64,000 nucleotides of DNA from Syngnathus acus (taxonomy: Eukaryota; Chordata; Actinopteri; Syngnathiformes; Syngnathidae). The translations under genes were made by a program, and so were the position numbers. A model generated the notes under the pieces. That model saw nothing but the letters and a program-made list of their open reading frames with translations. It searched no databases and was not told the origin of the DNA. The stretch covers positions 18,102,008 to 18,166,007 of the forward strand of contig NC_051089.1 of NCBI RefSeq assembly GCF_901709675.1, read 5' to 3'. Positions 11,901 to 22,872 of this stretch are shown here, piece after piece; the first letter of the stretch is position 1, and every line of letters begins with the position of its first letter.

Positions 11901-12901
11901 CATTATAGAAAATCCGTGTCGAGCACAGAAGTCCAATAATAGAACACCGCTCGGGTTCAGATTGGGGGGGCCATTCCTCCCAATCACGCACTTCCAGGTT
12001 TTACTGTCATTGCCCACGTGAGCATTGAAGTCACCCAGTAGAACGATGGAGTCCCCAGAAGGAGCGCTCTCCAGCACTTCCTCCAGGGACTCCAAGAAGG
12101 GTGGGTACTCTGAGCTGCCGTTTGGTCCTGACTGTTGTTTGTGTCTATACACAAACAACAGTCAGGACCCGTCCCCCCACCCGAAGGCGGAGGGAGGCTA
12201 CCCTCTCGTTCACCAGGGTGAACCCCAATGTGCAGGCGCCCAGCCGGGGGGCATGAAGTATACCCACACCTGCTCGACGCCTCTCACCGTGGGCAACTCC
12301 AGAGTGGAAGAGAGTCCAGAGGGCTTGTACCGGAACCCAAACTGTGTGTGGAGGCAAGTCCGACTATGTCTAGTCGGAACCTTTCTGCCTCGCACACCAG
12401 CTCAGGCTTCTTTCCAGGCAGAGAGGTGACATTCCATGTCCCAAGAGCCAGCTTCTGCAGCCGGGGATCAGACCGCCAAGGTCCCTGCCTTTGGCCGCCG
12501 CCCAGCTTACACTGCACCCGACCCCTTTCGTCCCTCCCACAGATGGTGAGCCCATGGGAAGGGGGACCCACGTTTCCTTTTCGGGCTGTGCCCGGCCGGG
12601 CCCCATGGGCGAAGGCCCGGCCACCAGACGCTCGCCTTCGAGCCCCGCCTCCAGGCCTGGCTCCAGAGGGGGTTCCCGGTGACCCGCGTCCGGGCGAGGG
12701 AAAACGAAATCCATTTGTGTTTTTCTTCATAAGGGGCTTGTGTGAGCCGTGCTTTGTCTGGCCCCTCACCTAGGACCCGTTTGCCATGGGTGACCCTACC
12801 AGGGGCATGAAGCCCCAGACAACATTGTCCTAGGATCATAGGGGCACGCAAACCCCTCCACCACGATAAGTTGACAACTCACGGAATCTTGAATCTTGAA
12901 T
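8948..12901 (+). mobile_element. 5'-truncated L2-A LINE, split by a younger RTE
   Basis: L2-A sequence occupies 8948-9754 plus the tail remnant 12884-12901. It encodes the RT C-terminus (LRKFNLPQELLKTF and LPSIQDLYLSRTRK) and then a 3' UTR ending CAAATTCCTTGTTTGG and a TTGAATC-type tail. ACAGAT at 8942-8947 and again at 12902-12907 is a candidate target duplication within the old RTE. The tail is interrupted at GAATCTT by the RTE at 9755-12883. Confidence 0.8.
9755..12883 (-). mobile_element. Young RTE-type LINE, near full length
   Basis: The minus-strand element has its 3' end at 9755, in an ATGG-type tail (CCATCCATCCAT on plus). ORF blocks from 5' to 3' are: N-terminus with LALGTWNVTSLPGKK (12284-12769), endonuclease with [12 protein letters not shown] (11748-12158), linker and RT fingers with GDRRVCSNYRGITLLS (10665-11420), and RT thumb and C-terminus with EFKYLGVLFTSEG (9856-10749). 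Compared with the old copy, about 200 bp is missing at 10559/10560, removing the motif B region and fusing PTDADDMVLL. RT activity is therefore doubtful. A GAATCTT repeat at each border is the likely target duplication, though the target is itself a TTGAATC repeat. Confidence 0.88.
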
Positions 12902-12907
12902 ACAGAT

Positions 12908-14090
12908 GGTTGATCTCATCCACCACTCTTTTACCTGCCACTAAGGAGCTTTTTAACTACCTCGGTTACTTCAACCTCAGAGATAGGAGAGTCGAGTCTG
13001 CTTCCTCAATGTAAGGCGTATCGGTCGAATTGAGCAGGTCTTTGAAGTATTCTCCCCACCAACTCACGACGTCCTGAGTCGAGGTCAGCAGGATCCCATC
13101 TCCACTATACACAGTGTTAACAGAAATATTTTGAAGCCGTCTAGAAGTCATTTTCCATGGCCTCACCGAACTCCTCCTACGCCAGAGTTCCACTTGGCCA
13201 TATGTACCTGTCAGCTGCCTCCAGAGACCCACAGGCTAAAAAAGCCTTGACAGCATCTTCTCCCACTGGTGTCTGCCAGCAGGTTCGGGCGTTGCCGCCA
13301 TGACAGGCACCAACCACCTTACGACCACAGTTCTGATCAGCCGCCTCAACAATGGAGGCATGGAACATGGTCTACTTGGTCTACATGGTCTACGACACAA
13401 TGTCCCCCGTCTCTCCCGGGGCGTGGGCAAACTTCTGCCCAAGGTGGGAGTTAAAACTCTTTCTAAGAGGGGATTCTGACATGTTCCCAACAGACCCTCA
13501 CAATATGTTTGGGTCTGACACATTGGACCGGCATCTTCCCCCACCGTCGGAACCAACTCACCACCAGGTGCTGATCAGTTGAGAGCTCCGCCCCTCTCTT
13601 CACCCGAGTGTCCAAGACATGCAGCTGCACATTCGATGATACGACTACCAACCATCAAACTGCGGCCTAGGATGTCCTGGTGCTCCATGCACATCATGTT
13701 TGAACATGATGTTTGCTATTGACAATCCCTGTTGAGAACAGGAGTCCAATAACAGAACATCACTCGGGTTCAGATGGGGCGGTATTCCTCCCAATCACGG
13801 CCCTCTAGGTCTCACTGTCATTGCCCATGTAGCACTGAAGTCACCCAACAGATCAATGGAGTCTCCGGGGGGGTAGTCTCCAGCACATCTTCCAAGGACT
13901 CCAAAAAGGGTGGAGAAAAGGGTGAGGTGCCATTTGGTGCATAGGCACAAATAACAGTCAGGACCTGTCCCCCAACCCAAAAGCGGAGGGAGGCTTACCC
14001 TCTCATTGAGTGAGGTGAACCCTAATGTACAGGCACCAAGCCAGACGGCAATAGGTATGCCCACAACTGCTCTGCACAATGCAACAATGA
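12908..14090 (-). mobile_element. Old RTE LINE, 5' half (split copy, part 2)
   Basis: This continues 7651-8941. It starts at ATCTCATCCACCAC, homologous to about 11007 of the young RTE, and proceeds through the linker (12966-13556) and endonuclease region (13795-14079, LLGDFSATWAMT) to about 14090. Heavy decay matches part 1. Together the two parts make a nearly full-length old insertion. Confidence 0.82.
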
Positions 14091-14304
14091 AAATTTTCTT
14101 TTGTTTTTTTAAAAGTAAAGGGTTTTGTAGGGCTAGCGATATGGATGATAAATGTTTCTCAACATTAGTATTTCACATAACTCAATATTGATATTTGTTT
14201 TTTTACCTATTAAATTTTTTAAAGATAACTATTAACTGCTTTTGTGTACATAGTAATGTGCTCCTCCAGCAGTGCACTGTAAAGAGTTGCATTAGACGCT
14301 ACAC

Positions 14305-16010
14305 CAGACATGGGCAAACTACGGCCCGCGGGCCACATCCAGCCCACGGGGGCGTTTAATCCGGCCCACCAACCCTGAATAAATTGTATTATTACAGGGA
14401 TGAGAATTTTCCGCGGATATTTTTTTTATATATGAGGGGGAGCGGCCGGCCAGCTGGCCGGGCAACGTTAGCCTCGACGACTCGCGAGCATTCCCCCGCC
14501 CGCCGCGACGGCGTCTTTAGGTTTTGTATATTCTCTGTTAAGATATGATCAGCTATGGAGGTCGCGGCGCTAGAAACATTAAAGGAGCACATCGAAACAA
14601 AAAAAACACAAAGCTACGTTTTTACTTTTACAAGCATGTGGGTTTAGAAAGTAACATGATGTTACATGTAAGCTAATGTTAGGCTATTGTCATGAGATCG
14701 TTCAAGAACAAATCTTCAATGAGATATATCCCTCCCTCCTTTTCCGTGCTTTTTCACATTTGCCATTCTCATCCCTGTTATTAAACTTTTTTTTTCTGTC
14801 ATTTTCCCTGCAATGACTCTGTTTCCCCAGTAGATGGGGAACCGCCCGCGCATTTATTACCGGAAGCCGTGTCAGAAAGCTCGGTGCACACTCACAAGTG
14901 CGTGTACGTACTCAGTAGTACGGACACGCCGCACTCCGTGCTCTATTTCTATCAGTGCCGAATTTAGAGTGTGGGCTGTGACGTCAGCATTCTCGTAATT
15001 CGCGCGCTGAGCTCTCAGATACAGTTTTACGCTAAAGCCACCCACAAACCTTCCCCTGGAATCCTTATATTAAAATGAGTGGCCCAAGGAAAAGAAAGGC
15101 GGACACTGGACTATTTCGCTCGACCTACGCGACGTGACGTTCAGCCACATGAACATCAACATCAACCCGTCACAGATCTAGGTTAACGGACCAACACCTC
15201 GGCTCTATCCTAAGTATTGCCACAACAAATTTTACACCAGACTATGATGCACTAGCAAAAAAAGTGAGACCAACAACACTGTTCCCACTGAAAATGAAGG
15301 GGAGTTTCTCAAGTTTGCTGTAAAAAAAAAATGCATTTTGAATATAATTTGTACAAATAGCAGGTATTGAAACTGGCGACCATTCTCATTTTCAAACAAT
15401 GCAGGACTCTCAAGGACATTGATGAGGACACCACCTGTTTTCAACTAATCTTAACTTTTAATGTTCTTAAGGCCGACTTTAAGGAAGTGTTTCCCGTTTC
15501 CTCACCTCTGTCACCAGGTGTTTGTGAGTTAAAGCTCTGCTCTGATTTTCAGATATCCGTCATCGTGTTGCCGTTTTGATTTCTTTATTACTTTATTTAG
15601 ATGTATTCTTTCACTGATTCTTCAAGATGATATATTTGGTCAGAATGTTTGCCGTTTGATGTGATTTCGCCTCATACGATGAACATTTTTCATAAATCTG
15701 ACCTGCAGGCGCTGAAGTGATGGAAACTGTTATTCATAATAACAGTGTCGTATTTAATGGGAATCACTGATAGCAGTTTTTTGGTGAAATATTTTTTTAA
15801 TGCTGTTAATAAATGCATTTGTTTTCAAAAACCTTTTTTTGAATATCTATGCTTTACTACCTACTAAAGACCAAAACCTTTCATACAATGACCTTTACAT
15901 GTCGTTTATATTGCTTCACACAAACACTACATCCATCTGCTCCTGGTTTGGCCCCCACGGTCAAAATTTAGAACCCAATTCTAGCAAGTCAAAAAGTTTG
16001 TCCACCCCTG
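14305..16010 (+). mobile_element. hAT element 2 (GTF2IRD2/Charlie-like)
   Basis: It starts CAGACATGGGCAAACTACGG at 14305 and ends GTTTGTCCACCCCTG at 16010. The 8-bp flanks CGCTACAC and CGCGACAC match at 7 of 8 positions. Orientation is opposite to element 1: transposase C-terminal remnants read on plus around 15090-15265. It is interrupted by a MITE at 14395-14777, which accounts for its extra length relative to element 3. Confidence 0.85.
14395..14777. mobile_element. 383-bp MITE inside hAT element 2
   Basis: It begins CAGGGATGAGAAT and ends ATTCTCATCCCTG, a 13-bp perfect terminal inverted repeat. It interrupts the sequence that element 3 (37920-37940) shows as uninterrupted TTGTATTATTAAAC, with TTATTA repeated at each border. 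It is probably a non-autonomous hAT-type element, although the duplication seen is 6 rather than 8 bp. Confidence 0.75.
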
Positions 16011-16019
16011 CGCGACACC

Positions 16020-16407
16020 AAAACAGTTTAGTTGATAGTTGATACATACCTTCATTCAATACAATGTGTCTTTGCCTCACACATGGACACTGGAGTACTG
16101 AGAAATGTTTAAGTAATAGCCCTGTAATGTTCAGCTTGATTTTTATTTTCCTTTACAATAGGTTTGTTCTTTTTCCTCCAGAATTTTTTTTGTGTAAGGT
16201 AAGATAACGCTTAACTGATCTTTTTTTGTCTGGGGAAAAAAGTAATGCAAAACTTTTACCATCATTAAGATTCTAAGAACCTTCATTAAGAACTTAATAA
16301 GGCTTTGGAAAACAACTCTGGAGGCAAATGCAGACAGGTAAATATCAAATGTGGCATACTCCAAGAAGATGCTTTGCCCCCACTCCTGTTCTTCATCGGC
16401 CTGAACC
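16020..16407. other. Unassigned stretch
   Basis: Intronic sequence between hAT element 2 and the Gypsy LTR. No repeat is recognised. Confidence 0.35.
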
Positions 16408-16847
16408 TGTGACGAATCAGGCAGTACTACCAAATGCTGAGCGACACAGATTTTATTGTGAAAGGGAAAGGGGACGGTGGAGTGCTGGAGCGGCGATCAG
16501 GCTGGTGTGCTGGCGTCGCTGGGTAGTGGCTGGCGGACCTGCCGGGCGGAGTAGCGCTTGAGTGCTCCCTTCACCAAAACTGGCTGAGGACTGGAACCCA
16601 CCTGGTGGGAAAAAACGGCAGAGCGAGCGGGCAGTCGAGGCAGACGGATCAACAATCGGGCAAGGTTGGCAACTGGAGTCAGACGGACAGGACACAGTGA
16701 GCTAACTAGTGGCATCACGGGACAGACTGACAAAAGAGTGATTGAATGACAGGGTTTAAGTGGGGAGCCTAACAAGCCAGTGACAGGGGTGGGTGATTTA
16801 CTGATTATGGGGGCATGGCCGAGTGCAGGTGCTGCAGGCACGTGACA
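16408..16847 (-). repeat. 3' LTR of a chromodomain Gypsy element
   Basis: On plus it starts TGTGACG and ends CACGTGACA. On minus this gives an LTR starting TGTCACGTG, directly after a polypurine tract (plus ACCCCCCCCCC, 16848-16858). A minus-strand AATAAA (plus TTTTATT near 16450) fits LTR polyadenylation. No second LTR is present because the 5' part of the element is missing. Confidence 0.8.
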
Positions 16848-16858
16848 ACCCCCCCCCC

Positions 16859-18408
16859 TAGGAACGGCTCCCGACGTCCCCAAGAACAGGGCCACGTCTG
16901 ATTCCGCGATGTGAGAAGCCGGTGCGGAAGGCGCCGGTGCCGGGGTTTCAGGAGCGGATGATTCAGATGCCGGTGGGAGGCGCCGTGCGCGGCCGGACGT
17001 CGCGGTCCCATCGGATCCTCTTGGGTGCCCTCTTGGCAGGCTGGTCCGGATGCCAGCGGCGAAATTCAGTGATGAGTGTCGGGTCGAGAATCCAACGGCT
17101 TGGCACCCAGGAGCGGTGCACGTCATTGTAGCCCTCCCAGTCCACAAGGTACTGGATGCCGCGTCTGCGCTGTCGTCACTGGAGCAAGGATCGGACGGTG
17201 TACGCGGAGCGGGCACTGGGGCCAATGTGCTCTCATGGACGGGCGGCACTCGTGACACATGGAACGTGGGGTGTACCTCCATGGAGCCTGGCAGGCGCAG
17301 ACGGACGGCGGGAATGGCCCCAAAAAACGAGGCGCCAGTTTGAGGGATTCCGTTCGCAATGGCAGGTCCCGCGCAGAGAGCCACACTCGCTGCCCAGCCA
17401 GGTACGCCGGGGCCGGCATTTGCCGCTTGTTAGCCTGGCAAGCGTAGCTTGAGACTGTGCAGAGGAGGGAGGCTCGGGCTCTCACCCAAGCCCGATGACA
17501 GCGGCAAACATACGCCAGGGCCGACGGGCACACCGTGCTTCGCTCCTGGTGGTCAAAAAGCGCTGGTTGGTACTTGCTGGTTGGAAAATGCAGTGGAAGG
17601 GTGAGAGGCCCGTAGCCGAGCTGGGGAGGGTGTTGAGGGCATACTCCACCCAGGGGAGTTGCTGGGCTCACCTGCGCTGATCTCTCGCGGCCATGCACCG
17701 GAGAGACTGGCCCAGCTCCTGGTTTAGGTGCTCTGCCTGCCCATTAGACTGCGGGTGAAAGCCAGTGGAAAGGCTGGCGGTGGCGCAGAGGAGCCGGCAG
17801 AACTCTGCCCAGAAGGCAGAAGAAAATTGTGAAAATTGTGAGCCACGATCCGACACGATGTCCTGTGGGAAGCCGTGGTGTCAAAACACTTCCTGCAGAA
17901 GAATCAGCGCTGTTTGCTTCGCGGAGGGGAGCTAGAGCAGGGGAATAAAATGTGATATCTTGCTAAACCGGTCAACAATAGTGAGAACTACCGTGTTCCC
18001 TTTGGATGGAAGGAGGCCCGTGACAAATTCGATGGACAGGTGAGACCAGGGACGCGGGAGCACTGGCAAGGGTTGAAGCAGCCCAGCCAGAGAACAATTC
18101 GACGATTTATAGCGGTTACAGACGGAGCAGGCTCGGACGTAATCGCTTGTGCCCTCCCTCCAGGTGGGCCACCAAAAGCGCTGGGACAACACATACCTCG
18201 TGCGGGTAACCTCGGGATGACAGGCGAGGCGGGAGACGTGCGCCCATTGCAAGACTGATGCCCATAGGTTGTCTGGAATGAATAGGAGGCCCTCCGGGCA
18301 GTTGCTGGGGCCGGGTTGATCTCGTGTGGCTGCCCTCACTTGGCGCTCAATGTCCCACGAGACCGCATCGCTGCAGTCTGCGATCCCATAATATGTATCA
18401 GATTGCAT
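16859..18408 (-). pseudogene. Ty3/Gypsy chromovirus pol 3' end (integrase and chromodomain)
   Basis: Minus-strand fragments in order are: 17932-18408, integrase zinc-binding and core start (HVSRLACHPEVTRTRYVL, CSVCNRYK, HLSIEFVTGLLPS); 17668-17856, second core part ([26 protein letters not shown]); 17123-17698, integrase C-terminal region; 16963-17145, chromodomain ([19 protein letters not shown]). The DDE core, the HHCC finger and the 3' chromodomain identify the chromovirus branch of Ty3/Gypsy. Frames are broken between blocks, and gag, protease and RT are absent: the copy stops at 18410 next to a (TA)n tract. It is dead. Confidence 0.88.
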
Positions 18409-18411
18409 ATA

Positions 18412-18431
18412 TACTATATATATATATATAT
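18412..18431. repeat. (TA)n microsatellite
   Basis: Short pure TA run at the junction between the truncated Gypsy and the L2 tail. Confidence 0.9.
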
Positions 18432-19141
18432 CAGAATCAGAATCAGAATCAGCTTTATTGTCAATTCCTTCATGCTAGGACACACAAAGAAACCGAAATA
18501 CCGTTCCCCCTATCCCACGGTGACGAGACACAGCACACGATTAACACACAAGTAAAACAACGGGGAGAGAGTTCAGGACCCCAACAGCCCGGAGATCACA
18601 AACTTCGCCAGTGGCGAGCAGTGCTGGCATCTCACAACAAAGTCCCGGCACCATTCTTCACGGATGTAGACGCACAGTCCACCTCCACGCGATGTTCCCC
18701 CTCGTACAATGGCCCGGTCCGCCCGATAGCGCGCCATCCGCTCCAGACGCACAGCAGCTACGCACTGTCCGGTCCGCAGAACTCAGCAGGCATGTTGATG
18801 TCCAGCGATCGAACGTCCGCCAGAAGAATGGAAGGCACGGCCGGGCGAGCTGGGGTGGCCGCCAGCCAGGCCCGGACGCCCAACCGGGGGAAGAATAGCA
18901 GGCGAGTCCGGCGACGCTCCAGGACGGCGCAGACCGAGCGCCTTTAATGTCCCCGCTTCAAAGTTCAGGTCGCCACAAAACTCGCTTTCGCCGATGTCGA
19001 GCAGAACCAGCCCGCCGCACTTGAAGCACAACCCGGTACGACGAGACGAACACACAAAACTGGCGGACAAACCCACATTAAACGACAAAACAAAACACCG
19101 TTCGGGACAGAGAGAGGCCGCAGCGTGTGCACGCGCCGCCA

Positions 19142-19143
<2 letters not shown>
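18432..19143 (-). mobile_element. L2-C LINE with large internal deletion
   Basis: The minus strand starts like a LINE 5' UTR (GATGGCGGCGCG at 19143). It continues into a short endonuclease-like segment (RGGGLCVYIREEWCRDF), then passes directly to a 3' UTR and an ATTCTG-type tail (plus ATCAGAATCAGAATC, 18432). About 2.5 kb of ORF is missing between. The endonuclease wording (HCSPLA) matches the L2-C copy at 57711. Confidence 0.75.
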
Positions 19144-19184
<41 letters not shown>

Positions 19185-19221
19185 GTATATATATATTATA
19201 TACGTATATATATATATACAG

Positions 19222-19255
<34 letters not shown>

Positions 19256-19275
19256 AAGGTGGAGTCACCACCATA

Positions 19276-19310
<35 letters not shown>

Positions 19311-19330
19311 CAAACACACACACACATGCC
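19144..19330. repeat. Compound (CT)n(TA)n(GA)n(TA)n(CA)n microsatellite
   Basis: Order on plus: CT run, long TA run broken by TACGTA, GA run, short unique stretch, second TA run, CA run. The CT and GA arms and the TA core are mutually complementary, so the block can fold as one long hairpin. Confidence 0.92.
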
Positions 19331-19569
19331 CGCGCACACAAAGTCTCTGTTTTGTTTACCAGACAAATTAGAAGCCAGCAGATGAAAAGAAATAAAAAAC
19401 AGGCAGTAACCAATGCAACACGAGGCACTAACATAGATGTCTTGTCAAATACACTGTGTACTTCAGGAAACAAGTTTACTCACTTTAAATATTACAAAGA
19501 GAAAAATGGTGAGCTGAGGAAAACTGAATACAAATTGGAGCAACGTTAGCTGCAATCAAGCCAAGAATG
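19331..19569. other. Unassigned stretch
   Basis: No recognised repeat or coding signal is seen between the microsatellite and the MITE. Confidence 0.3.
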
Positions 19570-20590
19570 CAGTATCTTCTGCACTATATGGCGCACTGGA
19601 TTATAAGGCGTACTTTCATTGAATTTTTTTATTTTAGAAATGTTTTCATAGGGCGCATCGGATTAAAAGGCGCATAGAATAGAAGCTACTGCATCAAACT
19701 GGGGTTGCGTTATGCATCCACTAGATGGAGCTCTGCTAAAGGGAATGTCAACCCAGTCAATGAGGTAAAAAAAAAAGTCCAACTCCCATTCCGTATGAAA
19801 GTGATACGGTTTGGCTTCTTACTTGGTCCAGCAACCCCACTCATTTTTGATGGTCATAAACTTTCTTTAGTTTAAAAGAACAAGCGAGCGTGTGCATTGA
19901 TGCGTAATGCGCTGATTAGCTTGTCAGCTTTGGTGCCGGGCTTATGTATGCGCAGCCAAGCATGCTGCAGTGAGGGAGTGCGGTTCACTGTGACTGCCTC
20001 CCGATAGGCTTACCTGTATGTCAATGAAGCGATGGGATGAAAGTGATATGGTTTGGCTTCTTACTTGGTCCGGCAACCCCACTCGTTTTTGCTGGTCATA
20101 AACTTTCTTTAGTTTAAAAGAAAAAAGCGAGTGCGTGCGTTGATGCGTAATATGTTGATTAGCTTGTTAGCTTTGGTGCCGGGTTTGTGTATGCGCAGCC
20201 AAACATGCTGAGGTGAGTGGGTGTGGTCACTGTCTATTGCGCATGTGCGCTTCACTGTGATTGCCTCCTGACAGGTTTACCTGTTTGTTAATCAAGCGAT
20301 GGGATGGATTCTAACCTATGGAAAAAATTTTGTTTTTTTAAATGTCATGCGAATCGACCAGTAGTAGCTTACTTCGGTGACGCCCCTGACCACGGTTGCC
20401 ATAATGCTGAAAGCAATGCGACTTTGTTATTTACTAGTCATACTGAAACGTACTGAAACATCCAAACCAGTATGGATCAACAAATTCATCAATTGATCCA
20501 TATATAATACGCTCTGCATTATAAGGCGCACTGTGGTTTTTTGAGTAAATTATAAGCTTTTATGTGCGCCCTATAGTGCGGAAAATACGG
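19570..20590. mobile_element. MITE with GCGCCTTATA-type ends and internal duplication
   Basis: The left end reads CAGTATCTTCTGCACTATAT. The right end, reverse-complemented, reads CCGTATTTTCCGCACTATAG, followed by GGCGCAC on both ends, giving an imperfect terminal inverted repeat. Inside are two direct copies of a 242-bp unit (19799-20040 and 20041-20296, each starting AAGTGATA(C/T)GGTTTGGC). No coding capacity is seen. A related end lies at 26122. Probably a Tc1/mariner-group derivative; superfamily uncertain. Confidence 0.65.
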
Positions 20591-20828
20591 TACACAGAAA
20601 TCAATCACTGTATGTAAGCTCCTGATGCTGCTGTACGTTTGTCTAGGGACGGGAGGTAGCTGTGTGTGACTGGCCAATCACAGAGCATGATGACAAGGCT
20701 TTTCCTTCAGCAGTACGAAGAATGACAAACTTCGTAATCGTTTCATGCTCGTACTTGGCAAAAATGCGAAGAACAAATTCGCATCCGGCTCAGCCCTTTG
20801 CTACATAAGGCATGCACTCCACATAGTG
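20591..20828. other. Unassigned intronic stretch
   Basis: Apparently unique sequence ending in the ACATAGTG target site of the next hAT element. Confidence 0.3.
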
Positions 20829-22586
20829 CAGTGGTTCTTAACCTTTTTCCTTGCCACTCGCATGTCGTGTTGAGGATCCAGCCGATTTCTGCTCTTGGTT
20901 TTGATGTGAAGCAGACAGGAAAATCCAGTCTCGCAGAGGTAAGTATTCGCGAAAGGCACGAGCACAGTGAGAGCCTTCTTTGCCAGTGCAGGATACGTTT
21001 CCAACTGAGAAGCCCAGAAGTGCTCCAAGTGACCATCGGCAAACTCCATTTGGATTCCACGATTGTTTCTCAGTTCGATGAGATCTTCCTTGATGTTGCT
21101 ATCATCATCAACATCTTCCATATTCTGCTTAAAAGGGTGCCGGATCCAGTCGTCACAGGGTTGTAGCTCTCCACACGAGAAGTAGTCATCAAATGAGGTG
21201 CACAGTATCTGCAGATGTTCAACAATTTTTTAAACAAAATCTGGATGTAGGGAACATCCTCTGTGACTGTTTCTTCAAGGGAAGGAAAATTTGCCAAGTT
21301 CCCTTTCTTTACACGCCTAATCCACAAAACAATTTTGTCTTTGAATGTAGCCAACTTCTCACTTGCAATCAAAATGTTCATCCCTCTTCCTTGTAGTGAG
21401 CGATTGAGCTCATTGAGTGCTGTGAACACATCAGCCAAATAGGCAAGCATTTGAACAAATTCAGGATCGTTAAAATATCCAGCCAGTTCTTGTCCCAGTC
21501 CGTGGAGAAACTGCTGAATTTCTTCTCGCAATACAAACATACGAGATAGCACACGCCCACGTGACAGCCACCTCACTTCGGTATGGTACAACAGCACAGT
21601 GTGTTCTTGACCTACTTCCTCACAAAATGACTGAAACAGTCGATGATTCAGAGCACGACCACGAATCATATTCACAATCTTCACACAAATCTCCAAAGTC
21701 TTTTTCAGGTCTGGGGCAATGTTTTTGCTGCAAGAGCCTGCCGATGAAGAAAGCAGTGGGTAATCTTCAGGTCAGGAATTTCTTTTCTCATCAATGCAGC
21801 AAACCCTGAACGATTGCCCAGCATGGCTGGTGCACCATCCGTACATATCGAACCAATCCTGTCAAGAGGAAGTTGGTATCTTGTGAAGAATTCTTTTATC
21901 ATACTGAACACATCTATGGCTTTCGATGTTGTCTTCAGTGAGTGACAGAAGAGAAAACCTTCTTCCACTTTATTGTTCTTCACGTACCGGACTAATACCA
22001 ATAGCTGACAACAATTTGACACATCTGTTGACTCATCCACTTGTAGGCTAATCTTTACTGGACTGGCCTTGATGTCAACAACAACTTGCACCAGGATATC
22101 ATCACTCATGTCGACGATTCGGTTACGGATTACATCATTTGATAAAGACACTTGTTGCAATTTTCTCGCAGCTTCCTGACCGAGAACAGTCTTTGCCATT
22201 TCAAGGGCACACGGCTTGATCAATTCCTCGGCAATTGTATGGGGCTTCTTTGACTTAGCAACCAGGTATGCAAGTTGATAAGAAGCATGTAGTAAAGGTT
22301 TCGCTGTTGGTGAAAATCCGTGTGTCAGCAAAGTGCCGGCACGATCAAACCGAGCTCTTTTGACTCGTAATGTTGCAATATCATTCCCTGCATCCTTGCC
22401 ACCATGTCTGTTCTTAAAATGTTCATCGAGCTTTGATGGCTTCAAATTTGCGTTGGAGAACATGATGCCGCATAGGATACACTGTGGACGTTGTGTACCA
22501 TCCTTCTCAGTAACACACGTGAAGCCATACTGAACATCATTCCACTTTCGTTTTTTGGACATACTGAAGATAAACCTGGAAAACAA
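20829..22586 (-). pseudogene. hAT transposase, two frameshifts
   Basis: The frame from 22586 encodes a BED-type zinc finger (CILCGIMFSNANLKPSKLDEH with HFKNRH), the region PHTIAEELIKPCALEMAK and the catalytic blocks LQVDESTDVSNCCQLL and CTDGAPAMLG, then CFLHRQALAA. This is the hAT RNase-H fold related to the ZBED5/SCAND3/FAM200 domesticated proteins. The frame shifts near 21700 (the sense continues LKKTLEICVKIVN in 21070-21696). It shifts again near 21150, continuing as WIRHPFKQNMEDVDDD into 20801-21121, which holds the C-terminal dimerisation region (LCETGFSCLLHIKTKSRNRL). The final frame runs through the transposon end into host DNA, so the natural stop is lost. Probably inactive but not old. 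Confidence 0.88.
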
Positions 22587-22825
22587 GAATTTTGTTGTTA
22601 TTTTTTGTTTTTTATGTGCAAGAGGGAGACAAAAGGCAAAGCTGCCTGTAATGAGTGTCTCCTCAACTTCAAACAGTAACAGAGCAAAATTGAAGTTACA
22701 ATAAAAGTGTATGTTATGTCTATATTACTTTATACAATTTAATTTGTTTTGTTTTTTATTTAAAGCCTGGTGTAGATCTGCAAAAGAAAAGTTTAGTGTG
22801 CATGTCTGTGATACATGTCTATACA

Positions 22826-22872
22826 TGGTGTGATATTGTGCATGTAAAGTTTACATGCACAATATCACACCA
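22826..22872. repeat. 47-nt perfect palindrome in hAT 5' region
   Basis: Arms 22826-22848 and 22850-22872 are perfect reverse complements of 23 nt around a single G. The left arm begins TGGTGTGATATTGTGC. It lies about 240 bp upstream of the transposase start. Confidence 0.9.

Noticed and set aside
12228-12773. 181-codon plus-strand ORF
   Set aside because: Antisense shadow of the RTE N-terminal and endonuclease coding region.
14297-14304. Perfect target duplication for hAT element 2
   Set aside because: Only 7 of 8 bases match (CGCTACAC versus CGCGACAC); reported as imperfect rather than perfect.
21705-22586. Domesticated ZBED-type host gene
   Set aside because: It lies inside a hAT element with intact ends and an 8-bp duplication, and is frameshifted twice.
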